Shown here: piece after piece, positions 42,154-50,739 of the stretch
Layout: the number at the start of each line of letters is the position of its first letter
Numbering within the stretch: position 1 is the first letter of the stretch
Assembly (NCBI RefSeq): GCF_000372525.1
Contig: NZ_AQUR01000103.1
Span: forward strand, 1-64,000
From: Cupriavidus neocaledonicus
Lineage (GTDB): Bacteria > Pseudomonadota > Gammaproteobacteria > Burkholderiales > Burkholderiaceae
DNA: 64,000 nucleotides
Reading direction: 5' to 3'
The notes under the pieces: generated by a model
The model's database searches: none
Seen by the model: the letters and a program-made list of their open reading frames with translations, nothing else
Told to the model about the DNA's origin: nothing
Program-made: the position numbers and the translations under genes

Positions 42154-43152
42154 ATGGCTATCGCAAAGCGTGGAATGGGGGGGCGTTTGCTATCGGTCGT
42201 GGCCACAGCCATGGCGGCAGTGGCGATCTGCGCGGCGGCAGCGCCGGCCGCGACGGCGGCGGGGGAATTCCCGGCCAAGCCCATCGAGTTCTGGATTCCG
42301 TTCCCGCCCGGCGGTCCCACCGACGGCTCGCTGCGCACGCTGCTGGCAGCCGCCGGCAAGGAACTGGACCAGCGCGTGGTGCCGATCAACAAGCCGGGCG
42401 CGGGCGCCACGCTGGCGGCCCAGGTGATGTCCCAGACCGCGGCGCCGAACGGCTACACGCTGTCGATGGTCGCGGCCAACATCTTTCGCATGCCGCACCT
42501 GCAAAAGACGCCGTACGACCCGCTCAGGGACTTTACCTACATCATCGGCCTGACCAACTACCGCTATGGCCTGGTGGTCCGCGCCGACGCGCGCTGGAAG
42601 ACGCTGGAAGAATTCCTCGCCTACGCCAGGGCGAACCCCGGCAAAGTGACCTACGGTGCCGTCGGCATCGGCAGTTCGGGGCATATCTCGATGGAAAAGC
42701 TGGGCCGGGCCGCCGGCGCTAGATTCACCTTCGTGCCCTACAAGGGCGGCGCCGAGGAAATGATAGCGTTGATGGGCGGCGACATCGACGCGGTGCTGGA
42801 CCCGGGCTGGGGACAATTCGCCGTGGCCGGCAAGGTGCGGCCGCTGGCCATCGTCGGCAACGCGCGCTTTGCGCGCTTCAAGGATGTGCCGACCCTGAAG
42901 GAGCGGGGCTACGACATCACCGCCAGCTCGCTGGTGGGCATCGTCGGCCCGCGCGGCATGGATCCGGCGGTGGTCAGGAAACTGCACGACGCGTTCTTCC
43001 GCGCCGCGCAGGACCCGGCCTACCTGCGTTCGCTCGAGGCCATCGACCTGGAGCCGGTCCACCTCAACAGCGCGGACTACACCAGGTTCGCGGCCGAACA
43101 GTTCGAGCGCGAGAAACGCGTGGTGCAGCAGCTCGATATCAGCCTGCAGTGA
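42154..43152 (+). CDS. Bug-type tricarboxylate binding protein
   Basis: A 332-residue Bug protein with a signal peptide (about 1-36, ending in TAAGEF) and the usual domains: PFPPGGPTDGSLRTL, INKPGAGATLA, FVPYKGGAEEMIALMGG and a terminal AEQFEREKRVVQQL. AGGAGA precedes the start. It stands alone, with a terminator ahead and a strong hairpin after its stop. No membrane subunits are nearby. The ligand is unknown. Confidence 0.86.
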   Translation: MAIAKRGMGGRLLSVVATAMAAVAICAAAAPAATAAGEFPAKPIEFWIPFPPGGPTDGSLRTLLAAAGKELDQRVVPINKPGAGATLAAQVMSQTAAPNGYTLSMVAANIFRMPHLQKTPYDPLRDFTYIIGLTNYRYGLVVRADARWKTLEEFLAYARANPGKVTYGAVGIGSSGHISMEKLGRAAGARFTFVPYKGGAEEMIALMGGDIDAVLDPGWGQFAVAGKVRPLAIVGNARFARFKDVPTLKERGYDITASSLVGIVGPRGMDPAVVRKLHDAFFRAAQDPAYLRSLEAIDLEPVHLNSADYTRFAAEQFEREKRVVQQLDISLQ

Positions 43153-43168
43153 TCGGCGTGCGATCGCC

Positions 43169-43207
43169 GCGTGGCTGGCTGCACTGTCTTAGTGCGGCCA
43201 GTCACGC
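43169..43207 (+). terminator. 17-pair hairpin after the Bug gene
   Basis: The arms 43169-43185 and 43191-43207 form 17 pairs, two of them G-U in RNA, around a 5-nt GTCTT loop. The structure begins 16 bp after the Bug stop. No T tract follows, so it may stabilise the 3' end or stop transcription in a Rho-assisted way. Confidence 0.55.
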
Positions 43208-43341
43208 AGGGGCATCCTTGGCTCGGGTTAGCGCCGCTTCTTTGGTACGCTGGTGGTATGCCTGCCGCTGCCATCGCTGCTTGCGCCCCGAGCGTGCCTG
43301 CCTTCCGCACTACCCGGCTGGCAGCGGCCAAAGGAGTGATC

Positions 43342-43665
43342 ATGCAAGAGCTGAGCTTTAGCGCCCTGCTGTACCGCTATTTCTTCTTCGGCTGGCTGTT
43401 CCGGGACGCCAGCCGCGGCAACCGCGCCGAACGCACGCGCGCCTGGCACTTCAACCAGGCGCGCGCGCATTGGCTGCTGACCTACATGCGGCGCTGGCTC
43501 TGGTGCGGCGTGTTGTGCTACGCGCTGGGCGGCGCGGTGGAGCTGATGTTGTCCGCGCCGGCGCTGTCGGCGCTTTTTTACGTGCCCGGCGCGCTGTGCG
43601 TGCCGGTCAACGTTGTCATCGGCGTGCTGTGGCTGGGCCTGAAGACGTTGCCCGGGCCGCTGTGA
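43342..43665 (+). CDS. Small membrane protein
   Basis: A 107-residue protein with AAGGAG at ideal distance from the ATG, so it is probably translated. It has a short aromatic N terminus (LLYRYFFFGWLFRD), a basic middle, then two hydrophobic segments (about 50-75 and 80-102), suggesting two membrane passes. I do not recognise the family. It stands alone between the Bug gene and a LysR regulator. Confidence 0.65.
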   Translation: MQELSFSALLYRYFFFGWLFRDASRGNRAERTRAWHFNQARAHWLLTYMRRWLWCGVLCYALGGAVELMLSAPALSALFYVPGALCVPVNVVIGVLWLGLKTLPGPL

Positions 43666-43801
43666 ACGCGCCGGTATGGCGCGTCGCCGGCAGGGATCGC
43701 GCCGGCGCGGTGACGCCGCCGAAGTAGAATCCGGTGATGTTCCTGACCGCGATCGGGATGGAGGGTGTCTCGGCGCGCTCCCGCGCCGATCCTTGCCGCC
43801 C

Positions 43802-44689
43802 ATGCGAATTCCACCGGTGAAGGCGATCATCGCCTTTGAAAGCGTTGCCCGAACCAAGAGCGTCAGCCGCGCCGCCGAGGAGCTGGGCCTGACCGCATCC
43901 GCGGTCAGCCACCAGATCGGCAACCTGGAAGAGGCGCTGGGGCAGGCGCTGTTTTTCCGCCAGGGGCGCGGGCTGGCGCTGACGCCGGTGGGGCAGCAAT
44001 ACCTGCGCGATATCACCGGCGTGCTGGCGGACCTGAACCGCGCCACCGAGCGCGCTTCCAGCCCGGCCAGCATCGAGATCCTGCGGGTGCATTCCAGTCC
44101 CAGCTTTGGCCTGATGTGGCTGCTGCCGCGGCTGGAATCGTTCCAGGCCGACAATGGCGACATCCAGCTCAACCTGTCGTGCTCGTATGAGGACGTGTCG
44201 TTCACCAGCGGCTACTACGACGTCGATATCCGGCATGGCTACGCGCACTGGCGCGACCTGCAGGTGAAGACGCTGCGGCGCGAGACGATCACGCCGCTGG
44301 CCTCTCCCGCCTATCTCGAAAAGCATCCGATCCGGACCCCGGAGGACTTGCTCGCGCAGCGCCTGATCTATTCCGAAACGCCGCTGGTGCAGTGGCAGCA
44401 GTGGTTCGCGCGCTTCGGCGTGCCGGCTTCGCACAAGACCTTCGACTTCAGCTTCGATCGCTCCTACATGTCGCTGGAAACGGCCGCGCTGGGGCTGGGC
44501 GTGGCGCTGGAAAGCACGCTGCTGGCATCGGTGCAGATCCGCAAGGGCGCGCTGGTGCCGGTGTTCGACGACAGCCACGCGCTGGAGGTGGGCAGCCACC
44601 ACGTGGTGTGCCCCGCGCAGAACGCCGAGCTGCCACGGGTGGCGCGCTTCCTGGCCTGGCTCGAGCGCCAGTTGCCGGCGCCGCGCTGA
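43802..44689 (+). CDS. LysR-type regulator (GcvA-like)
   Basis: A 295-residue LysR regulator of the GcvA branch, which begins MRIPPVKAIIAFESVART. The helix-turn-helix includes VSRAAEELGLTASAVSHQIGNLE. The effector domain contains FDFSFDRSYMSLETAALGLGVAL, typical of this branch. It is on the same strand as, and 170 bp upstream of, the SDR-MFS-transketolase operon and is its likely regulator. A symmetric element lies in that gap. Confidence 0.85.
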   Translation: MRIPPVKAIIAFESVARTKSVSRAAEELGLTASAVSHQIGNLEEALGQALFFRQGRGLALTPVGQQYLRDITGVLADLNRATERASSPASIEILRVHSSPSFGLMWLLPRLESFQADNGDIQLNLSCSYEDVSFTSGYYDVDIRHGYAHWRDLQVKTLRRETITPLASPAYLEKHPIRTPEDLLAQRLIYSETPLVQWQQWFARFGVPASHKTFDFSFDRSYMSLETAALGLGVALESTLLASVQIRKGALVPVFDDSHALEVGSHHVVCPAQNAELPRVARFLAWLERQLPAPR

Positions 44690-44722
44690 ACGCGCGCACG
44701 CCGGGCACGGCCGGACAAGTGA

Positions 44723-44741
44723 CCGAAGCGGCTCGCTTCGG
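44723..44741 (+). terminator. Hairpin after the LysR gene
   Basis: CCGAAGC-GGCTC-GCTTCGG is a perfect 7-bp stem with a 5-nt loop, starting 34 bp after the LysR stop. A weak T/A-rich stretch appears 18 bp later. It would separate the LysR transcript from the operon. Confidence 0.45.
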
Positions 44742-44769
44742 GGCGCCCGCCGCCGACGTTTGAAAATTT

Positions 44770-44785
44770 CTCAGCCATAGCTGAG
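44770..44785. promoter_or_regulatory. Candidate LysR operator of the transketolase operon
   Basis: CTCAGC-CATA-GCTGAG is a perfect inverted repeat with 6-bp arms, 75 bp ahead of the SDR start. It is the only symmetric element in the gap, sits in an A/T-rich stretch (TTTGAAAATTTC), and is well placed for regulator binding. Confidence 0.4.
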
Positions 44786-44859
44786 GCAGACCGCGTTGAT
44801 CGTCAGGCGGCCAGCGACAAAACTCGACCCATCCCAAGTCCAATTCCAAGGAGACAAAG

Positions 44860-45609
44860 ATGCTGGTCGAGAACAACGTAGTCATCATCACCGGCGCCGC
44901 CTCGGCGCGGGGCATCGGCAAGGCCACCGCCAGGGCCTTCGCCGCGCAGGGCGCGAGCGTGGTGATCCTGGACCTGCGCCTGGAGGACGCGCAGGCTGCC
45001 GCCGGTGAACTGGGTGACCAACACCTGGGCCTGGCCTGCGACGTGACCGACAAGGCCGCCTGCGAACGCGCGGCGCAGGCCGTGCTGCAGCGCTACGGCC
45101 GCATCGACGCGCTCGTCAACAACGCCGGCATCACCCAGCCGGTGCGCACGCTCGAGATCCAGGCGGCCAACTACGACGCCGTGCTCGACGTCAACCTGCG
45201 CGGCACGCTGTACATGTCGCAGGCGGTGCTGCCGCAGATGCGCGAACAGGAGCGCGGCAGCATCGTATGCATGTCGTCGGTGTCGGCGCAGCGCGGCGGC
45301 GGCATCTTCGGCGGGGCGCACTACAGCGCCGCCAAGGCCGGCGTGCTGGGGCTGGCACGCGCCATGGCGCGCGAGTTCGGGCCGGACGGCATCCGTGTCA
45401 ATTCGATCGCGCCGGGCCTGATCCAGACCGACATCACCGGCGACAAGCTCACCCCCGAGATGCGCGCCGAGATCATCAAGGGCATCCCGCTGGGCCGGCT
45501 GGGCAACGCCGCCGACGTCGCCAACGCGTGCGTGTTCCTCGCCAGCGACATGTCCGCCTACCTGACCGGCATCACGCTGGACGTCAACGGCGGCATGCTG
45601 ATCCACTAA
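44860..45609 (+). CDS. SDR-family NAD(P)-dependent oxidoreductase
   Basis: A 249-residue classical short-chain dehydrogenase. The cofactor motif is TGAASARGIGKATARAF, then NNAGITQPV and the catalytic YSAAK (about residue 156) with a Ser in MSSVSAQRG. It begins the operon with an MFS permease and a two-subunit transketolase. It would oxidise or reduce a polyol, hydroxy acid or ketose; the context suggests a short-chain sugar or polyol. An AAGGAGAC ribosome site precedes the start. Confidence 0.85.
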   Translation: MLVENNVVIITGAASARGIGKATARAFAAQGASVVILDLRLEDAQAAAGELGDQHLGLACDVTDKAACERAAQAVLQRYGRIDALVNNAGITQPVRTLEIQAANYDAVLDVNLRGTLYMSQAVLPQMREQERGSIVCMSSVSAQRGGGIFGGAHYSAAKAGVLGLARAMAREFGPDGIRVNSIAPGLIQTDITGDKLTPEMRAEIIKGIPLGRLGNAADVANACVFLASDMSAYLTGITLDVNGGMLIH

Positions 45610-45691
45610 ATTCGAAGAAGCCGCCCGACAGAGGCGCCGCCTTCAACAGCCGGGGCACCGCAGCGCGGTGCCACCAGGCAGGAGACAACCG

Positions 45692-47020
45692 ATGAAGACC
45701 AAATACGCGGCTTCGCCCATTGGCGGCGAAACGACGCTGCACGGCGATGCCGCCACCTTCGAGACCCGCACCTACGCCAGGGTGGTGAAGCGGCTGATCC
45801 CGTTCCTGATGCTGTGCTACCTCGGCGCCTACCTGGACCGGGTCAATGTCGGCTTCGCCAAGCTGCAGATGCTGAGCGACCTGCAGTTCAGCGAAACCGT
45901 CTACGGCCTGGGCGCCGGCATCTTCTTCCTCGGCTACTTCATCTTCGAAGTGCCGAGCAACGTGATCCTGCACCGGGTCGGCGCCAAGCGCTGGCTGGCG
46001 CGCATCATGCTGACCTGGGCGGTGATCTCGGCGTGCTTCGCCTTTGTCACCACGCCGACCCAGTTCTACGTGCTGCGCTTCCTGCTGGGCGTGGCGGAGG
46101 CCGGCTTCGCACCGGGCGTGATCCTGTACATGACGTACTGGTTCCCGTCGGAGCGGCGCGCCAAGGCCTTGTCGATGTTCTTCATGGCGATCCCGCTGGC
46201 CGGCATCGTGGGCGGGCCGCTGTCGGGCTGGATCATGCATGCCTTCCACGGCGTGGGCGACCTGGCCGGGTGGAAGTGGCTGTTCCTGATCGAGGCGCTG
46301 CCGTCGCTGTGCCTGGGCGTGGCGATCCTGTACTACCTCGACAACGGCATCGACCAGGCGCACTGGCTCAGCGACGTCGAGAAGGCGCTGCTCAAGCGCA
46401 ATATCGAAGGCGACAACGCGCACAAGATGGAGCACATGTCGATCCGCGCGTTCATGGCCGACCGCCGCCTGTGGCTGATGGCAGCGATCTACTTCTGCGT
46501 GGTGCTGGGCCAGTACGGGCTGACCTTCTGGCTGCCGACCATCATCCGCAAGGCCGGCGTGGCCGACCCGCTGTGGGTGGGCATCTATACCGCGCTGCCG
46601 TACCTGTGCGCCATCGTCGCGCTGCCGCTGGTGGGCATGAGCGCGGACCGCCGCCGCGAACGCCGCTTCCACCTGATCGTGCCGATGATGGTCGCTGCCG
46701 CCGGCTTTTCCACCTTGCCGCTGCTGGGAAGTGTCAGCGCGTCGCTGGTGTGCCTGTGCATCGCCGCCGCCGGCATCCTGGCCTCGTCGTCGCAGTTCTG
46801 GGCGCTGCCCACCGCGCTGCTGGGCGGCATGTCCGCCGCGGCGGGCATCGCCGCGGTCAACTGCGTCGCCAACCTGGCCGGCTTCTTCTCGCCCGCCATC
46901 GTCGGCTGGCTCAACGACCTGACCGGCAAGTCCACCGCCGGGCTGTTGTTCATCTCGGCCACCGTGGTCTTCGGCGCCGTGCTGGTGCTGCTGGTGCCGG
47001 CCAGGTCGGTGAACCGCTGA
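45692..47020 (+). CDS. MFS transporter, ACS family
   Basis: A 442-residue, 12-helix permease related to those at 23878 and 36280 (AYLDRVNVGFAKLQML, IFEVPSN, VAEAGFAPGVILYMTYW). The start at 45692 has AGGAGA. It lies between the SDR and transketolase genes, so it probably imports the operon substrate. Ligand unknown. Confidence 0.84.
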   Translation: MKTKYAASPIGGETTLHGDAATFETRTYARVVKRLIPFLMLCYLGAYLDRVNVGFAKLQMLSDLQFSETVYGLGAGIFFLGYFIFEVPSNVILHRVGAKRWLARIMLTWAVISACFAFVTTPTQFYVLRFLLGVAEAGFAPGVILYMTYWFPSERRAKALSMFFMAIPLAGIVGGPLSGWIMHAFHGVGDLAGWKWLFLIEALPSLCLGVAILYYLDNGIDQAHWLSDVEKALLKRNIEGDNAHKMEHMSIRAFMADRRLWLMAAIYFCVVLGQYGLTFWLPTIIRKAGVADPLWVGIYTALPYLCAIVALPLVGMSADRRRERRFHLIVPMMVAAAGFSTLPLLGSVSASLVCLCIAAAGILASSSQFWALPTALLGGMSAAAGIAAVNCVANLAGFFSPAIVGWLNDLTGKSTAGLLFISATVVFGAVLVLLVPARSVNR

Positions 47021-47070
47021 TGCCGCTTCCTTTTCCTGAAATGCTGATCCAACCGATTGCTGGAGACACC

Positions 47071-47916
47071 ATGCAACAAGCCACCACCGACAAGGCCGTG
47101 TCCTTGCGGGAACGCGCCTACCGCATCCGCCGCAACGCCTTGCTGATGGGCGAGGTCCAGGGCCAGGGCTATATCGGCCAGGCGCTAGATATCGCCGACG
47201 TGCTCGCCGTGGCCTACTTCGATGCCATGCGCTACCGCCCCGCAGACCCGCAATGGGAAGGGCGCGACCGCTTCCTGCTGTCCAACGGCCACTACGCCAT
47301 CGCGCTGTACGCGGCCCTGCTGGAGGCCGGCATCCTGCCCGCCGAAGAGCTGGAGACCTATGGCAGCGACGACAGCCGCCTGCCGATGTCGGGCATGGCC
47401 AGCTACACGCCTGGCATGGAAATGTCCGGCGGCTCGCTGGGGCAGGGCCTGACCATCGCCGTGGGCCGCTGCCTGGGCCTCAAGCGCAAGGGCTCCGATA
47501 ACTTCGTCTACACGCTGTTCTCGGACGGCGAGCTGGACGAGGGCGCGATCTGGGAGGGCATCCTTTCCGCCGCGCACTGGAAGCTCGACAACCTGATCGC
47601 CATCGTCGACGTCAACAACCAGCAGGCCGACGGTCCGTCCACGCAGGTGATGGCGTTCGAGCCGCTGGTGCCCAAGCTGGAAGCGTTCGGCTGGTTCACG
47701 CAGCGCGTCGACGGCAACGATATCGACGCCGTCGCCGCCGCCTTCCGCGCGGCGCGCGAGCACCGCGGCGCGCAGCCGCGCATGATCGTCTGCGATACGC
47801 GCATGGGGTACGGCGTGCCGTTCCTCGAGCAGCGCGAGAAGAACCACTTTATCCGCGTCGATGCCCACGAATGGCAACTCGCGCTGCAGGCCCTGGAAGC
47901 CGGGAGACAAGCATGA
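47071..47916 (+). CDS. Transketolase-like subunit, N-terminal (TPP-binding) half
   Basis: A 281-residue protein equivalent to the N-terminal, thiamine-diphosphate binding half of transketolase. Seen are FLLSNGHYAIALYAALLEAG, MSGGSLGQGLTIAVG and the TPP motif from FSDGELDEGAIWEG to IVDVNNQQ. The start at 47071 has TGGAGACACC. It overlaps the next gene by 4 bp (ATGA). Such split transketolases occur in dedicated catabolic operons, for example for apulose 4-phosphate or sulfo-sugars. No kinase is encoded here, so the substrate may be unphosphorylated or phosphorylated elsewhere. Confidence 0.86.
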   Translation: MQQATTDKAVSLRERAYRIRRNALLMGEVQGQGYIGQALDIADVLAVAYFDAMRYRPADPQWEGRDRFLLSNGHYAIALYAALLEAGILPAEELETYGSDDSRLPMSGMASYTPGMEMSGGSLGQGLTIAVGRCLGLKRKGSDNFVYTLFSDGELDEGAIWEGILSAAHWKLDNLIAIVDVNNQQADGPSTQVMAFEPLVPKLEAFGWFTQRVDGNDIDAVAAAFRAAREHRGAQPRMIVCDTRMGYGVPFLEQREKNHFIRVDAHEWQLALQALEAGRQA

Positions 47917-48926
47917 GCACCACCACCGCCACCACCACCGCCGCCAAGCCGAAGCTGAAGACCTCGGCGATGATCGCCTCCATCGCCGGCGAAGGGCAGG
48001 CCACCCGCCCGGCCCCGTTCGGCCACGCGCTGGCCGAGCTGGGCCGCCACAAGCAGAACGTGATCGGCATGACCGCCGACCTGGGCAAGTACACCGACCT
48101 GCATATCTTTGCGCAGGCATTCCCCGAGCGCTATTACCAGATGGGCATGGCCGAGCAGCTGCTGATGGGCGCGGCCGCCGGCTTCGCGCATGAAGGGGCG
48201 CAGCCCTTCGTCACCACCTACGCGGTGTTCGCGACCCGGCGCGCCTACGACTTCATGCACCAGGCCATCGCCGAGGACAATCTCGACGTAAAGATCGTCT
48301 GCGCGCTGCCGGGGCTGACCACCGGCTACGGCCCCAGCCACCAGGCCGCCGAAGACCTGGCGCTGATGCGTGCCATGCCCAACATGACCGTGATCGACCC
48401 GTGCGATGCGGTCGAGATCGAGCAGATGGTGCCGGCCATTGCCGCGCACAATGGTCCGGTGTACGCGCGCCTGCTGCGCGGCAACGTGCCGGTGGTGCTG
48501 GACCGGTACGACTACCAGTTCGAACTCGGCAAGGCCAGGCTGCTGCGCGACGGCGCCGAGGTGCTGGTGATCTCGTCGGGCATCATGACCATGCGCGCGC
48601 TCGAAGTGGCCGACGCGCTGGCAAAGGACCGCATCGGCGTAGCGGTGCTGCACGTGCCGACCATCAAGCCGCTCGATACCGAAACCATCCTGCGCGAGGC
48701 CCGGCGCACGGGCCGCCTGGTGGTAGTGGCCGAGAACCATAGCGTCATCGGCGGCCTGGGAGAAGCCGTGGCCGCCACGCTGATGCGCGCCGGCGCGTGC
48801 GTGCCGTTCCGGCAGGTGGGACTGCCGGATGCCTTCCTCGATGCCGGGGCGCTGCCCACGCTGCACGATCGCTACGGCATCTCGGCGAACGTGATGGCGG
48901 GCACGATCCGGGGCTGGCTCGGCTAG
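47913..48926 (+). CDS. Transketolase-like subunit, C-terminal half
   Basis: A 337-residue partner carrying the pyrimidine-binding and C-terminal domains. A low-complexity Thr/Ala start (about 25 residues) is followed by MTADLGKYTDL, YQMGMAEQLLMGAAAGFA with the catalytic Glu, TTGYGPSHQAAEDLALMRA and a C-terminal Rossmann-like domain (VVVAENHSVIGGLG). It assembles with the preceding subunit into the active enzyme. The ATGA overlap shows coupled translation. It closes the SDR-MFS-transketolase operon. Confidence 0.86.
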   Translation: MSTTTATTTAAKPKLKTSAMIASIAGEGQATRPAPFGHALAELGRHKQNVIGMTADLGKYTDLHIFAQAFPERYYQMGMAEQLLMGAAAGFAHEGAQPFVTTYAVFATRRAYDFMHQAIAEDNLDVKIVCALPGLTTGYGPSHQAAEDLALMRAMPNMTVIDPCDAVEIEQMVPAIAAHNGPVYARLLRGNVPVVLDRYDYQFELGKARLLRDGAEVLVISSGIMTMRALEVADALAKDRIGVAVLHVPTIKPLDTETILREARRTGRLVVVAENHSVIGGLGEAVAATLMRAGACVPFRQVGLPDAFLDAGALPTLHDRYGISANVMAGTIRGWLG

Positions 48927-49053
48927 CCCAGGGGCGCGGGCGACAGACTGCCTTTCCCTCTGCTATGGTTAACAGGCCTGTCCGCCACGTGCCGGCGCCT
49001 CGCCGGCATCGCGCGCGGTGGCCCACGGCAAACTCGAAACCAGGGAGAACGGC

Positions 49054-49650
49054 ATGAAACCCGGCAAGCTCATCGTGGCGGCGGCGCTTGCCGCCGCGTC
49101 CGCCGCGTCCGGCATGGCGATGGCGCAACCCGAAACCCGCGTCGACTCGGTGTCCGGCGTGGGCGCGTCGCGCACCACCGGCACGGTCAAGGCCACCGCC
49201 ACGGTGGCGGCCATCGATGCCGCGACACGCACCATTACCCTCAAGGACGAGCAGGGCAAGCTCACCGACGTGCAGGTGGGCGACGACGTGCGCAACTTCG
49301 GGCAGCTGCGCGTGGGCGATGCGGTCACGGCGGAATACACGCAGGCCTTGTCGGTGAGCCTGAACCGCCAGAGCGGCATCCGCTCCAGCAGCGAGCGCGA
49401 GATCACGCAGCGCGCCGCGCCGGGCGCGAAGCCGGGCGGCATGGTAGGGCGCGAGGTCACGGTCACCGCCGACGTGGTGGCGGTCGACCCCAAGACCGGC
49501 ATGGTCACGCTGAAAGGCCCGCAGGGCAGGATGGTGGACGTGCACGTCGCGGATCCGAAGCAGCTGAAGGCGGTCCGCGCCGGCGAGCAGGTGCAGGCGG
49601 TCTATACCGAGGCGATCGCGATCTCGGTCACGCCGCGCAATGCGCGCTGA
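49054..49650 (+). CDS. Exported protein with two repeated beta domains
   Basis: A 198-residue exported protein. A signal peptide (about 1-24, ending MAMAQP) is followed by two copies of a roughly 60-residue beta module. The first runs VKATATVAAIDAATRTITLKD to TAEYTQALSVSL, and the second TADVVAVDPKTGMVTLKG to QAVYTEAIAISV. Both share the same pattern of Val-Asp-Thr-Leu strands and a conserved YT(Q/E)A(L/I)S end. The family is unknown to me. It lies alone, convergent with the VWA gene. Confidence 0.75.
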   Translation: MKPGKLIVAAALAAASAASGMAMAQPETRVDSVSGVGASRTTGTVKATATVAAIDAATRTITLKDEQGKLTDVQVGDDVRNFGQLRVGDAVTAEYTQALSVSLNRQSGIRSSSEREITQRAAPGAKPGGMVGREVTVTADVVAVDPKTGMVTLKGPQGRMVDVHVADPKQLKAVRAGEQVQAVYTEAIAISVTPRNAR

Positions 49651-49668
49651 CTTGCCGGCCGCCGCCCG

Positions 49669-50739
49669 CTACATCACGCGCCCGAACCACCACAGCGACA
49701 ACAGCCCCGCGCAGGCCGCTAGCAGCGCGCCCAGCGCGGCGAACAGGGCGGTGATCTCGACCTGGCTGCGCTTGTCGAACGCCAGCCGCGCGTTGAGCGC
49801 GCGGTACACCCGCTTCAGTTCGGCGGCGTCCTCCAGGCGGAAGTACTCGGCGCCGGTGGCGTCGGCGACTTCCTTCAGCACCTTTTCGTCCAGCCTGACG
49901 CGCGCCGACCAGCCGTCGACCGAGAGCACCACGCCTTCGGGCGTGCCCACGCCCACGGTATAGACCCGCACGCCGTGCTCGGCGGCAAGCTGCGCCGCAC
50001 GCAGCGCGGCCGGGCCGGCGTTGCTTTCGCCGTCCGAGAACAGCACGATCGCACCGGCGGAATAGGAGCCCGGCTTCACCGGCTCGCTGTCGCCGGGCGG
50101 ACTGGCCAGGCTGCGCGAGCGCCTCGGCGGCGGGGTGTCGTCGTTCATCAGCCGCTCGGCATCGGGCGTGAGATCCGGCAGCAGCGTGGTCAGCGCAATC
50201 AGCATGCCGTTGCCGAGCGCGGTGCCGCCTTGCGGCTGCAGGCGCTCGATCGCGGTGGCAACGGCCTCCCTGGCGCGGGTGGGCGCCTGCGCCACGGCGG
50301 CGGTGCCGGCCATCGCCACCACGCCGACGCTGACGCCGGCGGGCTGCGCTTCCAGCAGGATGGTGGCGGCCTGCTGGGCGGCGCGCAGCCGGCTGGGCTT
50401 GACATCCTGGGCCCGCATGCTGCCCGACAGGTCCATCACCAGCACCACCGTCTCGATGCGCGATGGCAGCATCATCACGGCCTGGGGCCGCGCGACCGCG
50501 GCGATCAGCGCGGCCAGTGCCAGCAGGATCAGCACGGGTGCCACGTGGCGGCGCCAGCCGGCGCCGCCGCGGGCGGCAACGCCCGCGGTCTTCAGCGCCG
50601 GGTAATGCACGGCGGCGTGCCGCCTGCGCCGGTCGAGCCAGACATAGCCCGCCGCCAGCCCGCCGACCAGCGCGAAGCCCCACAGCATGCCTGGCCACAG
50701 GAAGCTGAACACGGGCAGGCGGCTGATGGCATCGATCAT
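49669..50739 (-). CDS. VWA-domain membrane protein (BatA-like)
   Basis: A 356-residue protein with two N-terminal membrane segments (about 10-30 and 65-85), a von Willebrand A domain and a C-terminal membrane helix. The metal-site motif DLSGS is seen in VMDLSGSMRAQD. Such proteins accompany MoxR ATPases and DUF58 proteins in Bat-type operons, which aid folding of, or metal insertion in, membrane or periplasmic proteins. Its start overlaps the DUF58 stop by 4 bp (ATGA). The operon order is protease, MoxR, DUF58, this gene. Confidence 0.85.
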   Translation of the reverse strand: MIDAISRLPVFSFLWPGMLWGFALVGGLAAGYVWLDRRRRHAAVHYPALKTAGVAARGGAGWRRHVAPVLILLALAALIAAVARPQAVMMLPSRIETVVLVMDLSGSMRAQDVKPSRLRAAQQAATILLEAQPAGVSVGVVAMAGTAAVAQAPTRAREAVATAIERLQPQGGTALGNGMLIALTTLLPDLTPDAERLMNDDTPPPRRSRSLASPPGDSEPVKPGSYSAGAIVLFSDGESNAGPAALRAAQLAAEHGVRVYTVGVGTPEGVVLSVDGWSARVRLDEKVLKEVADATGAEYFRLEDAAELKRVYRALNARLAFDKRSQVEITALFAALGALLAACAGLLSLWWFGRVM

